Origin: Cyclobacteriaceae bacterium
GTDB lineage: Bacteria > Bacteroidota > Bacteroidia > Cytophagales > Cyclobacteriaceae
Length of the DNA: 64,000 bases
Reading direction: 5' to 3'
Assembly (NCBI GenBank): GCA_958296015.1
Contig: CATQIH010000021.1
Location: 17,140-81,139 of the forward strand
Under the pieces are notes generated by a model that ran no database searches, was not told where the DNA came from, and saw only the letters and a program-made list of their open reading frames with translations. Shown piece by piece: positions 8,181 to 16,535 of this stretch. Numbering within the stretch: position 1 is the first letter of the stretch; every line of letters begins with the position of its first letter. Both the position numbers and the translations under genes were made by a program.

Positions 8181-9425
8181 TTACTCTATTTGCTTGAAGA
8201 CGACGATGCCATTATGACCGCCGAAACCAAAGGTGTTGCTCATGGCCACTTTCACAGGCTTTTCCAGGGCATCTTTCAGCACGATCTGTAGTCCTTTAGG
8301 AATCTCTGGATCAATGGTTTCCGTATTGATAGTGGGGGTAATGACACCATGTGTAATGGCTTTGACGCAGGCGATAGCTTCTATGGCACCGGCAGCACCC
8401 AGCAGGTGGCCCGTCATAGACTTGGTAGCACTGATGTGCAGGTGCTGGGGAGCGTTACCAAATAGTTTGGTCACTGCTTTTGCTTCGCTGATGTCGCCTA
8501 CGGGGGTAGAGGTAGAATGTGTGTTCAGATAATCTACCTCTGTAAGGTTCAGACCGGCATCATCCAGTGCCCGCTTCATGCCTTCATAAGCACCCAGTCC
8601 TTCCGGGTGTGTGGCGGTCATGTGGTAGGCGTCGGCAGTCATGGCAGCACCGGCCACTTCCGCATAGATTTTTGCGCCTCTAGCTTTGGCGTGCTCATAT
8701 TCTTCCAGGATCAGCGTGGCGGCACCTTCACCCATTACAAAGCCATCGCGGTTTACATCATACGGACGGGAGGCTGTGGCCGGGCTGTCGTTTCGTGACG
8801 ACATGGCTTTGAGGGCACTGAAGCCTCCCATCGATGCCTGCGTGATGGGTGCTTCCGATCCACCGGTGATAATGACTTTGGCTTTGCCCCACCGGATGTA
8901 GTTGAGCGCGTCCATGATGGCTGTGTTGGCCGTAGCGCACGCGGTAACCGTAGCATAGTTGATACCCATGCAGCCATAGCGCATAGAGATCAGTCCGGGA
9001 GCCATGTTGATGATGAGCTTGGGAATAAAGAAAGGATTAAAGCGCGGGTTGAAGTCATTTTGCACATACTCCTTTACTTGGTCTTCAAAGATGCCCATAC
9101 CACCCTGGCCCGATCCCCAGATCACACCAACATCAAAAGGGTCCATTTTCTCAAACTCCAATCCGGCATCTTTTACAGCTTCTTCCGTAGAGATGAGGGC
9201 ATATTGGGTAAAAGGATCGGTACGGCGTATTTCGTTTTTGTTCAGATACCGTGTAGCATCAAAATCCTTAAGCTCACAGGCAAACTGTGTGCGAAATTTA
9301 GAAGCATTAAAATAGCTGATGGATGCGGCACCGCTCACGCCATGCGACAAATTCTCCCAGAAGGTATTAAGGTCATTGCCAATGGGAGTCAATGCTCCCA
9401 TACCTGTAATTACAACTCGTTTCAT
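8181..9425 (-). CDS. fabF: 3-oxoacyl-[acyl-carrier-protein] synthase II
   Basis: This is the condensing enzyme of fatty-acid elongation, adding malonyl-ACP to acyl-ACP in the cytoplasm. The thiolase-fold triad is visible: nucleophile Cys163 in ATVTACATAN, His near residue 304 in LNTHSTSTPVGD, and His near residue 341 in MTGHLLGAAGAIEA. The length, 414 aa, and the ending TFGFGGHNGIVVFKQ are standard. It is not next to acpP or other fab genes here, so it may be one of several FabF paralogues or a lone copy. The start at 9425 gives the usual MKRVVITGMGALTPIG opening. Confidence 0.95.
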   Translation of the reverse strand: MKRVVITGMGALTPIGNDLNTFWENLSHGVSGAASISYFNASKFRTQFACELKDFDATRYLNKNEIRRTDPFTQYALISTEEAVKDAGLEFEKMDPFDVGVIWGSGQGGMGIFEDQVKEYVQNDFNPRFNPFFIPKLIINMAPGLISMRYGCMGINYATVTACATANTAIMDALNYIRWGKAKVIITGGSEAPITQASMGGFSALKAMSSRNDSPATASRPYDVNRDGFVMGEGAATLILEEYEHAKARGAKIYAEVAGAAMTADAYHMTATHPEGLGAYEGMKRALDDAGLNLTEVDYLNTHSTSTPVGDISEAKAVTKLFGNAPQHLHISATKSMTGHLLGAAGAIEAIACVKAITHGVITPTINTETIDPEIPKGLQIVLKDALEKPVKVAMSNTFGFGGHNGIVVFKQIE

Positions 9426-9574
9426 TAAAATTTTTTTTCAGCAAAACTACTCACTAACAAGGCAGTTATCCAAAATGAATCTGCACAATATTAGGGTTTG
9501 CTATTGTTATGATAATAATAAAAGAAGCACAGTGGGTTGCAGTATTTTTGAATCTACAGAAATAGCAGTTACTC

Positions 9575-9620
9575 AAAAAAGGCGATGAAGCCCGTTGAAG
9601 GAGTTTTCATCGCCTTTTTT
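9575..9620 (-). terminator. Bidirectional intrinsic terminator
   Basis: A perfect 15-base inverted repeat, AAAAAAGGCGATGAA at 9575-9589 and its complement at 9606-9620, encloses a 16-base loop. Six A:T pairs at each base of the stem give a U-run in either direction. It lies 24 bases past the stop of the minus-strand gene ending at 9644, which it should terminate. Confidence 0.85.
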
Positions 9621-9643
9621 CGTTAGTTTGATGTTTTTCTGGC

Positions 9644-10483
9644 TTACCTGTTTAGGTCACTACTTTTATTTCCAGAGGTAGTATCCTGTTTGTTTGTACG
9701 GTTGCGCAGCTCTCTGCTCATGGTCGTTGTATCTCTTGGTGCGGGAGTAACAACCGTTTCAGTTTCGCGCTCCACATTCGTACTATCTTGGGCTTGTGTT
9801 TGGTTATTGCTATTTCTTGTGTTGGTGTTAGCTCTAGGCATGTCTTGTTGGATGGCATCACGTGCGCTTGTGCTGTCTTGGGCTTGTTCCTGACTGTTGG
9901 TAGTAGCCCTAGGCACATTTTGTTTAATAGCACTAGCACTACCTTGGTTGCTCTGATCATCTGTTGGAGCATTTTCCTTGAGCTTTCTGGCTTCTTCAAC
10001 GCTCATTGCCTCCACCACAGTATCTTGCTTTACTGTCTCGTCTACTTTTTGGTAGTTTCCTTTTTGGTAGGCTACGTTCTCTTCTTTGTCCATTGTTTCC
10101 ACAATGGTATCTACTTTAATCGTTTTCTTAATCACCTTCCTAGTCACTTGGTATGTGGTAGTGGCACCTACAGTATCTACCTGCTCAATGGTTCTGCGAT
10201 TAACATCATAGGCTACTTTGGAACTTACCGTATCGATTTGCACTACTTCTGTCTCGATGTAAGTACTGTCACCTATAGCCTGCGGGTCTATCTGTGCAGA
10301 TGCTGTTGAGTCGTTCAGGCTTATTTCGTTGGTATTCGTCAGGTTAGGAGTTTGCACAGTTTCTAATTCTAAAGAATCGGTAGTTACCAACGCATTTTCG
10401 TTCGTGTCATTGCGGCTTAACTTATTGCAGCTAACCATAGAAATTACCGACAGACTTGTGAGAATGGATAATAATGTTTTCAT
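9644..10483 (-). CDS. Low-complexity Thr/Asn/Gln-rich lipoprotein
   Basis: The family is not recognised. The 279-aa product has a lipoprotein signal (ISMVSC near residue 19). The middle has repeated valine-threonine strands with a recurring D-T-V core (VQIDTVSSK, EQVDTVGAT, IKVDTIVET, VKQDTVVEA), spaced about 20-35 residues apart. The C-terminal third is Gln/Asn/Ser/Thr-rich with two imperfect repeats (AIKQNVPRATTN... and AIQQDMPRANTN..., each ending in QAQDST). This looks like a disordered surface protein with modular repeats. It is terminated by the hairpin at 9575-9620. Confidence 0.65.
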   Translation of the reverse strand: MKTLLSILTSLSVISMVSCNKLSRNDTNENALVTTDSLELETVQTPNLTNTNEISLNDSTASAQIDPQAIGDSTYIETEVVQIDTVSSKVAYDVNRRTIEQVDTVGATTTYQVTRKVIKKTIKVDTIVETMDKEENVAYQKGNYQKVDETVKQDTVVEAMSVEEARKLKENAPTDDQSNQGSASAIKQNVPRATTNSQEQAQDSTSARDAIQQDMPRANTNTRNSNNQTQAQDSTNVERETETVVTPAPRDTTTMSRELRNRTNKQDTTSGNKSSDLNR

Positions 10484-10776
10484 AGTATATAAAAATCAAG
10501 TTTTTGTTACAAATTGTACTTATGATAAATACAACACCGTGCTAATTAATAATATGATCGTGTCATACAATTATTGCCGATGAAATGAGTATATCACAGC
10601 ATACATATAAAGAACAAACGCAACGATCAAATTGTTTTATCAATATGAGAACTCAAAAGGATCCAAGCCTATTTCCGCAGTTTTCATCCACTATAGTCAT
10701 TTACAATCAATGAAAGAGCAGGTGCTGTTGTAGTTTAATAGAGGCAAAAGTCCGTATTGTAGGGCTATTGTTTGGC

Positions 10777-11202
10777 TTATAGCTTATATCCTACGCCAAA
10801 GCGAATAGCAATGGTCGCTATGTTCCAGATAAAAATCGGTCATTACTTCCAGCCGCCAGGCGTCGGTAATTTTATGGCCGTAGCCTACGCCAAAAGAATA
10901 GTCTATATCCTTTCCAATCAGAGGGCGGAACCGGACAAACACAGGGCTCTATAGGATAAAAGCGGGCACCAGGCACAAAGCTGGAGCCACCACCGGTATA
11001 GATTTCCGCACCGGCAGTGAAGGAAAGCTGTGTCAGCAAAAAATAGTTGAACTCTAATCCGAACTGTGCTTTGTTGACAAACCTAAATGGATCATGATTA
11101 TCTGTTTTATACACATCGAGGGCTGGCATTAAACAGGTATTGGGCCTTCGCAACAAAAATAAACAGTAAGAGAAAGGTAAGTGTAGTAAAGAGTTTTTTC
11201 AT
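10777..11202 (-). pseudogene. Frameshifted small outer-membrane beta-barrel protein
   Basis: An ATG at 11202 opens a good signal peptide (MKKLFTTLTFLLLFIFVAKAQ). The barrel then continues in another frame with NKAQFGLEFNYFLLTQLSF and AGAEIYTGGGSSFVPGARFY, shifts again near 10905 (FGVGYGHKITDAWRLEVMTD), and ends with IAIRFGVGYKL at the stop 10777-10779. At least three single-base shifts are needed to join the pieces. The intact barrel pattern through all segments suggests recent damage or sequencing error rather than old decay. Its start overlaps the end of the small gene at 11199-11392 by ATGA. Confidence 0.6.
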
Positions 11203-11392
11203 TGTTGAGAAGTTTCCCGAATCTTGAAATTTTTGCTTAAACGCTTGTTATTGTCTTCGTATTCTTTGTATTTGTATCTGGCAAATTAACTACTAAAAGA
11301 TTGCTGATTCCGTCTCCCTGAAAAATTGCTTCTTCCTCTCTTAACTTATCAGTATAAAAATCTCGGTTATTGATATTAGGAGGTAAGCTCAT
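11199..11392 (-). pseudogene. Small frameshifted ORF overlapping the barrel gene
   Basis: From ATG 11392 the frame reads MSLPPNINNRDFYTDKLREE and then EAIFQGDGISNLLVVNL. It loses coding character near 11275, but a +1/-1 shift continues as RYKYKEYEDNNKRLSKNFKI, ending RETSQQ with a TGA that overlaps the next ATG as ATGA. The 194-base span is not a multiple of three, as one indel predicts. It encodes about 64 charged residues, with no family recognised. The ATGA overlap argues that it is a real gene translationally coupled to the barrel protein. Confidence 0.4.
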
Positions 11393-11426
11393 AGAACAAA
11401 TATATCTGCTTTTTCAAAGAATTCAA

Positions 11427-13492
11427 TTATTGCATATATAATATAAGAAGGAAGCCTATTTTTTTTGTCTCCAGCAACTTCTTCAATTCTCCTAATTCGT
11501 CGCGAAGGCGAGCAGCCTCTATGAAATCCAGTTCTCTGGCGGCTTTTTCCATGTTCTTTTGTGTCTGTGCGACCACTTTTTCCAAACCGGCTTTGTCCAT
11601 AGTAGGCTACCACAGGGTCAGCGCAATGCTCTGCTCTCCGGACCAGCATAGGCTTTGATGGTCTTTCTGGAATCGGCTACTCTGGTCTGCACCATAATAG
11701 CATCATGAGATTTGAGAATTGTCTTGGGTGTAATGCCGTGCTCTTTATTGTAGGCTATCTGCTTATCGCGGCGGCGATTAGTTTCCTCAATGGCTACCTG
11801 CATAGAGCCAGTCGTCTTATCGGCATACATGATACACATGCCGTTTTACGTTACGGGCAGCCCGTCCGATAGTCTGCACCCAGCGAACGCTCGTTGCGTA
11901 GGAAGCCCTCTTTATCTGCATCCAAGATGGCAACCAGCGATACTTCCGGCAGGTCTAGTCCTTCGCGTAGCAGGTTGACACCTACCCAGCACATCAAATT
12001 CTCCCAGGGCGCAGCCCGCGCAGAATCTCTACCCTATCCAACGGCTTCACCTCGGAATGAATATAACGGCTTTTGGACACCAGCCCTTTCTAAGTATTTC
12101 TGCAACTCTTCGGACATGCGCTTGGTCAGAAGTGGTCACCAGCACGCGCTCAGATAGTTTGATACGCTCGTCTATCTCGCCCAGCAGGGTCGTCTATCTG
12201 GTTAATGCTGGGCCGCACTTCAATCACAGGGTCTAGCAGCCCGGTAGGGCGAATGACCTGTTCTACCACTACGCCATTAGATTCCCGTAGTTCATAGTCT
12301 GCCGGTGTGGCACTCACATAGATGGTCTGCATTTTCATATCTTCGAACTCTGCAAAGGTCAGCGGGCGGTTGTCTAGGGCAGAGGGCAAACGGAAACCAT
12401 AATCTACTAGGCTCACCTTGCGAGAGCGGTCGCCTCCCCACATAGCACGTACCTGGGGCACAGTGACGTGGCTTTCGTCTATTACCATTAGGTAGTCTTC
12501 CGGAAAAATAGTCGAGCAGGCAGAAAGGACGCTGGCCGGGGCGGCGGACTATCAAAATAGCGGGAGTAGTTTTCTATGCCGGAGCAGTAGCCCCAGTTCG
12601 CGGATCATCTCCAGGTCAAACTCCGTACGCTCCTGAATACGCTTGGCTTCCAGATAGCGCTGGTCCTGTTCGAACAGTTTGATCTGTTCCACCAGGTCAT
12701 CCTGAATCTGGTAGATCGCTTGCTGCTGGGTATCTTTGGCAGTAACAAACAGGGCAGCAGGATAAATGGTGATCAGCCGTTCGTCGGCCAGCTTTTTGCC
12801 AGAATGCGGCTCAATGCGGTGGATGGCTTCTATCTCGTCGCCCCAGAAGTAGATGCGGTAGGCAAAGTCGGCATAGGCAATATAAATATCTACCGTGTCG
12901 CCTTTTTACGCGGAAGTTGCCCCGGCTGAACTCTGCCTCGCTACGGCTGTAGAGGATGTCTACCAGCCGGTAGAGCAGCTTGCTGCCGCGAAATCACATC
13001 GCCTTCCTGTAGTTTGATCACGTTCTTGCCAAACTCTTCCGGATTCCCCAGGCCATAGATACATGATACGGAAGCCACCACCAGCACATCCCTTCTGCCG
13101 GAAAGCAGTGCTGAGGTAGCACTCAGGCGCAGCTTTTCAATCTCATCGTTGATGGCAAGGTCTTTCTCGATATACAGATTGGTGGTTGGAATATAGGCTT
13201 CCGGTTGGTAATAGTCGTAGTAAGAAACGAAATACTCTACCGCATTGTCCGGAAAAAACTGTTTTGAACTCACCTTAGAGCTGCGCTGCCAAGGTTTTAT
13301 TGTGGCTCAATACCAGTGTAGGCCGGTTCACCTGCGACACTACGTTGGCTACGGTGAAGGTCTTGCCGGAACCCGTCACGCCCCAGCAGCGTCTTGGGCA
13401 TGTTCTCCTTCGTGCAACCCCTCGACTAGTTGGCGGATGGCTTCTGGCTGGTCTCCGGTAGGTTGGTACTCTGATGTAAGTTTGAAATCCAT
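11427..13492 (-). pseudogene. uvrB: Excinuclease ABC subunit B, multiply frameshifted
   Basis: UvrB is the damage-verifying helicase-like subunit of nucleotide excision repair. It starts at ATG 13492 ([20 protein letters not shown]) and ends near 11427 after the UvrC-binding-type helix DFIEAARLRDELGELKKLL. The 2066-base span matches the usual ~670 codons. The Walker A GVTGSGKT, the beta-hairpin [36 protein letters not shown], and [14 protein letters not shown] are all readable, but in different frames. At least five single-base indels separate them; for example, one base is missing before NMPKTLLG and one is extra just after it. Conserved residues are undamaged, so sequencing error is as likely as pseudogenisation. 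Confidence 0.85.
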
Positions 13493-13547
13493 GTTGTGTA
13501 GCAGATGACGTCTTTTGAGGCGTTTGACAAATATCCAGCCTTTACCC

Positions 13548-13585
13548 TGTTATAGAAAGCAAAATATGTTATAGAAAGCAAAATA
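13548..13585. repeat. Tandem 2 x 19-bp direct repeat
   Basis: TGTTATAGAAAGCAAAATA occurs twice with no gap (13548-13566 and 13567-13585) in the 205-base gap between the uvrB start and the ParE gene. Function is unknown; it might be a slippage product or a binding site for the neighbouring toxin-antitoxin proteins. Nothing else is seen in this gap. Confidence 0.8.
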
Positions 13586-13697
13586 ACAGCATCTTGTTCC
13601 CTGAAAACGTACTATATTTGCTGTTGTAAAACAAGTGTAGATGCATATTTTCTTTCGGCTTTGTCCATTTGTAGATGATATGCTATAGATAGCGTTA

Positions 13698-14000
13698 TCA
13701 CTTCCGTTCTCGAAACTTTTTTATTAAATCTTGACGGCCATGTACGATTGTTATTATCTCTACCTGGTCTTGCGTTAACCTATAAATAATCCGATACTGT
13801 TCTATGAGTAACTCTCTGATCAAATCATGGTCAATTTCCGGGACTTTCCTTCCAAGACGTGTGTGGTTTTCCAGTACAACTACTGCTTGGTATAGCCGCT
13901 CTACCAATGAAGTTGCATACAAAGGTGAGGTACGTTTGTAAAAAGTACCGATTGCATTCAAGTCATCGAGTGCTTCCACTGTCCAGACTACTTCAGCCAT
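13698..14000 (-). CDS. RelE/ParE-family toxin
   Basis: The 100-aa product has the standard ParE/RelE layout: helical hairpin VVWTVEALDDLNAIGTFYKR, then SLVERLYQAVVVLENHTRLGR with the conserved G-R, and C-terminal strands LIRELLIEQYRIIYRLT and VEIITIVHGRQDL. Family members poison gyrase (ParE) or cut ribosome-bound mRNA (RelE); the sequence favours ParE. Its start overlaps the end of the upstream 64-aa gene by 13 bases (13988-14000), the usual translational coupling of antitoxin then toxin. Confidence 0.88.
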   Translation of the reverse strand: MAEVVWTVEALDDLNAIGTFYKRTSPLYATSLVERLYQAVVVLENHTRLGRKVPEIDHDLIRELLIEQYRIIYRLTQDQVEIITIVHGRQDLIKKFRERK

Positions 14001-14182
14001 CGGCCTAGCTGTTGCTTTGCTTCTTTGTGAGATACTACACGGCCTTCTTCGGCATCTTTTAGACCCCTTTGAATTTTTTCTAATACATAGAGTTCATAAA
14101 TAATATCTTCAAAGGACACGTCATCTTCAAGGCGTTCAACAAGGTCAATCACAGCTTGCTTGGCAGAAGGTAAATCAGACAT
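13988..14182 (-). CDS. Antitoxin partner of the ParE-type toxin
   Basis: This 64-aa acidic protein lies directly upstream of, and overlaps, the toxin gene. The middle (DVSFEDIIYELYVLEKIQRG) and end (EEGRVVSHKEAKQQLGRWL) match small antitoxins paired with ParE toxins in Bacteroidota and Cyanobacteria. In these the 'GRVVSHKEAK' segment lies just before the C-terminal toxin-binding helix. No full ribbon-helix-helix motif is obvious. Autoregulation of the pair is expected for the family but no operator was identified. Confidence 0.8.
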   Translation of the reverse strand: MSDLPSAKQAVIDLVERLEDDVSFEDIIYELYVLEKIQRGLKDAEEGRVVSHKEAKQQLGRWLK

Positions 14183-14301
14183 AGATCATCAATTTTTGTG
14201 AAAACACAATAGTGTATAAAAACAACGCTTATTGGATGGTAAATGATAAATGCAACTCAAAAGTTAGCTCTTTTCATGCAAAAACCAAAGTATTCGCCAG
14301 G

Positions 14302-14862
14302 TCATTTTTTATGGATTGGAATAGCACTCCATCTGCTGGATGCGTTCATAGTTATACTATATTCATACGCTTCACGTCCCATAATTAAGAGTGTCTTTTT
14401 TCTGTTTTTTACAGTTGGCGAGTTACCTGATTCGCCTCTCCAAAAAATCCATGCGTCGAAATAAGGTTTATCCCTTTCCTCTAAGTCATGCCGAAGTCTG
14501 ACTAAATCATTTATATCTGGAACGCTACCCTTTTTTGCAATTCTTGGAATAAGTTGGTCGATTTGTGAAAGGAAATTTTTTGGAATAAGCTTCTCTCCAG
14601 ATTTACCATCTATTTTTAGAATGCTTAACAAATCGCTATACATATCTCCAAAGTAGTCTTTTACCCAATATCCGAGAGAAACGTCAAACTTAAAGAACTT
14701 TGGATTTTTGCCCCTTGACGTAAGAGATAGAACAAAAGGGTTTTCCCTAGTAGAAAAAAGACATTCAAAACTTGCTATTCCAGTAACTAATTGAAACTTC
14801 TGCATATCAACCTCTTGGGATACCATACTTTGGTGTAGCTGCTCTAGTGAGTTAAGCTTCAT
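14302..14862 (-). CDS. Uncharacterised protein, DUF6037-like, second gene of a coupled pair
   Basis: The 186-aa protein has no signal peptide or membrane segment. It starts MKLNSLEQLHQSM, then has a strand-rich region (FECLFSTRENPFVLSLTSRG, FFKFDVSLGYWVKDYFGDMY). It ends with a charged helical part (DINDLVRLRHDLEERDKP) and an Arg/Lys-rich tail. This resembles proteins I remember as DUF6037, whose function is unknown to me; this was not verified. Its ATG overlaps the TGA of the upstream small gene by four bases, so the two are translationally coupled. The upstream partner belongs to the same family as the partner of the HNH gene at 16092. Confidence 0.6.
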   Translation of the reverse strand: MKLNSLEQLHQSMVSQEVDMQKFQLVTGIASFECLFSTRENPFVLSLTSRGKNPKFFKFDVSLGYWVKDYFGDMYSDLLSILKIDGKSGEKLIPKNFLSQIDQLIPRIAKKGSVPDINDLVRLRHDLEERDKPYFDAWIFWRGESGNSPTVKNRKKTLLIMGREAYEYSITMNASSRWSAIPIHKK

Positions 14863-15200
14863 ATCAATTTCTCTGCCACTTGAATCTTCAGCATGATAAG
14901 GATATGTTCAATTTTTTCTAGTTCATCCAATTCAAGTTGTTCGGCTTCTCCTGACAATCCTGCTTTGTGCAACGCCAATAGCTGCTTTAGTCTTATTTGT
15001 GCATGTTCGGACACATGATATGCAAGCACCCCTTGAGGGGTGGGATTAGCAGACAGAAATGCAATAACTTCATTGGCTGCCTTGGTAGCTAACGTTTTGA
15101 AACCTACGAAGCTTAGTTCTAATATGGTGGGTAACCAAGAACGAATAGGTTGTAACCGTTTGGCGAATTCTTCTGAAACTTTCATTGTCATTTGTACCAT
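14859..15200 (-). CDS. Small antitoxin-like partner protein with shared 'TPQ-SE-AQ' module
   Basis: The ATG at 15200 gives 113 aa; an upstream ATG (15269) would add an unlikely hydrophobic leader. The N-terminal part (MKVSEEFAKRLQPIRSWLPT) resembles DNA-binding/dimerisation segments of small antitoxins. The C-terminal part (EVIAFLSANPTPQGVLAYHV, SEHAQIRLKQLLALHKAGLS, ELDELEKIEHILIMLK) aligns position by position with the 81-aa protein at 16528-16773. Each member of the family is the first gene of an overlapping pair, with different second genes. No function is established to my knowledge; an antitoxin or adaptor role is inferred from gene order. Confidence 0.6.
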   Translation of the reverse strand: MVQMTMKVSEEFAKRLQPIRSWLPTILELSFVGFKTLATKAANEVIAFLSANPTPQGVLAYHVSEHAQIRLKQLLALHKAGLSGEAEQLELDELEKIEHILIMLKIQVAEKLI

Positions 15201-15324
15201 CTTTTTTTTATCAGAACCTGCAATCAGACTATGCTTAAAAATAAGGACAAAAATACCGTTTGCAAACAATAGTGCGATGAAATCTACAGCATCCTTTTGT
15301 TTACAAAGTGAAAGCGGTTAGTTA

Positions 15325-16075
15325 CTACTGATTCCAAATCTCCCAGCTTTTCTCTGCCTGAAGGCGTAGCATATCCAGGCCATTTTTGGTGTGCGCGCCT
15401 TGTGTCGCAGCGCGTTGCATGAATTGTGTGTTTTCCGGATTGTATACCAGGTCGTAGCAATAGTGCTGCGGGCTAAGCTGGTCGTAGGCCAGATCGGGAT
15501 AGGTGTCTGTGTTGGGCGACATGCCGAGTGGGGTGGTGTTGATGATGAGCGAATAATTGGACAGATCATCCGTATTTTTGAGCGTATCATAGTCAACAGC
15601 CTTGTTGCCCGCAGTGCGCGACACGACCAGGTATGCTATATGCAGGTTTTCCAGTACGCGAAGCACCGCTTGGGAAGCACCGCCGGAGCCAAGCACCAGG
15701 GCTTTGGTGTGTGGTGTGACGGGCATCCAGCTTTCGAGTGAGGTTTTGAAGCCGTAATAATCGCTAGTTGTAGCCTATGCGCCTGCCATTAGGTGTGAAT
15801 TTGATGGTGTTGACGGCACCAATGTTTTGCGCATTTTCTTCTATCTCATCCAGAAATGGCTGCACCTGCTGCTTGTAGGGGATGGTGACGTTGAGCCCTT
15901 TGAGTTGGAGATATTTTTCAAACAAGGCAGGCAGTTCGGCAATATTTTCCAGTTCAAAAAGCTCGTAACGTGCATTTGCAATGTGCTCTCGTTCGAACTT
16001 TTGGGTAAAATACTGTTTGGAGAAAGAGTGGCTCAGCGGATAGCCAATCAGACCGTAGAGATGTTGCATAGGCAA
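15325..16075 (-). pseudogene. aroE: Shikimate dehydrogenase, one frameshift
   Basis: AroE reduces 3-dehydroshikimate to shikimate with NADPH in aromatic amino-acid synthesis. The N-terminal half has YGLIGYPLSHSFSKQYF and GLNVTIPYKQQV, the substrate-binding S-x-S and catalytic Lys segments. The C-terminal half has the Rossmann motif VLGSGGASQAVLR and NTTPLGMSPN. They are split by one extra base near 15767; removing it restores GYNSDYYGFKTSLESW across the junction. Start is at 16075 or at the second Met, 16069. All catalytic residues remain, and aroE is normally single-copy, so this may be a sequencing error. It lies between two unusual two-gene modules. Confidence 0.88.
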
Positions 16076-16091
16076 AGATATACTTTTTTGC

Positions 16092-16535
16092 CTAATGTTC
16101 TTTGATCAGCGAGATTGCCCCTTCACTTAGGTAACGCTTGCGTCTGCTTAGAATTTCACGCTCTAATATCTGGTCGTTGTGGTTCATCTGCAAAATGCGG
16201 ACGGTCGCTTCGCCAATGTCTGTCAAAGGTTCAATGACAACTCCATCGAGACGAAAATGACCGGCCCAACTGTTTGTGCGCGGATTGTACAGCCCGATCA
16301 ACCCACCGGTTTCAGACGATAAAGTGGCAATATCGCTACCTTTGTAACGATTGCAGAAAATGCACGCAAGAGCCAAATTTTCCAACGCTAATGTGCCACC
16401 ATGTTTGCGGCTGATGATATGTTCAATTTGAAATCTAAAATATGCGTCTTCCTCAGCTACCAAATAATACTCACAAACAAAGTTGGCGTGGCTGGCAACA
16501 ATCTGCCTCGTTTCGGAATCGATGCGGTTACTCAT
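16092..16535 (-). CDS. HNH endonuclease with altered zinc knuckle
   Basis: The 147-aa protein contains an HNH nuclease core: IEHIISRKHGG with His39, LENLALAC with Asn53, and CIFCNRYKGSD with CxxC at residues 58 and 61. The first half of the zinc knuckle, usually CxxC, reads CEYY (Cys21, Tyr24), so one zinc ligand appears lost. Homologues I recall have CEYC here. The C-terminal part (LYNPRTNSWAGHFRLDG, IEPLTDIGEATVRILQMN) is characteristic of a common cyanobacterial/Bacteroidota HNH subfamily. Its start overlaps the upstream 81-aa gene by eight bases. The biological role of this subfamily is unknown to me. Confidence 0.85.
   Translation of the reverse strand: MSNRIDSETRQIVASHANFVCEYYLVAEEDAYFRFQIEHIISRKHGGTLALENLALACIFCNRYKGSDIATLSSETGGLIGLYNPRTNSWAGHFRLDGVVIEPLTDIGEATVRILQMNHNDQILEREILSRRKRYLSEGAISLIKEH

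Noticed and set aside
9788..10309. Plus-strand frame of hydrophobic residues opposite the Thr/Asn-rich lipoprotein
   Set aside because: The Phe/Leu/Cys-rich sequence is the complement of repetitive Thr/Gln codons and not a real membrane protein.
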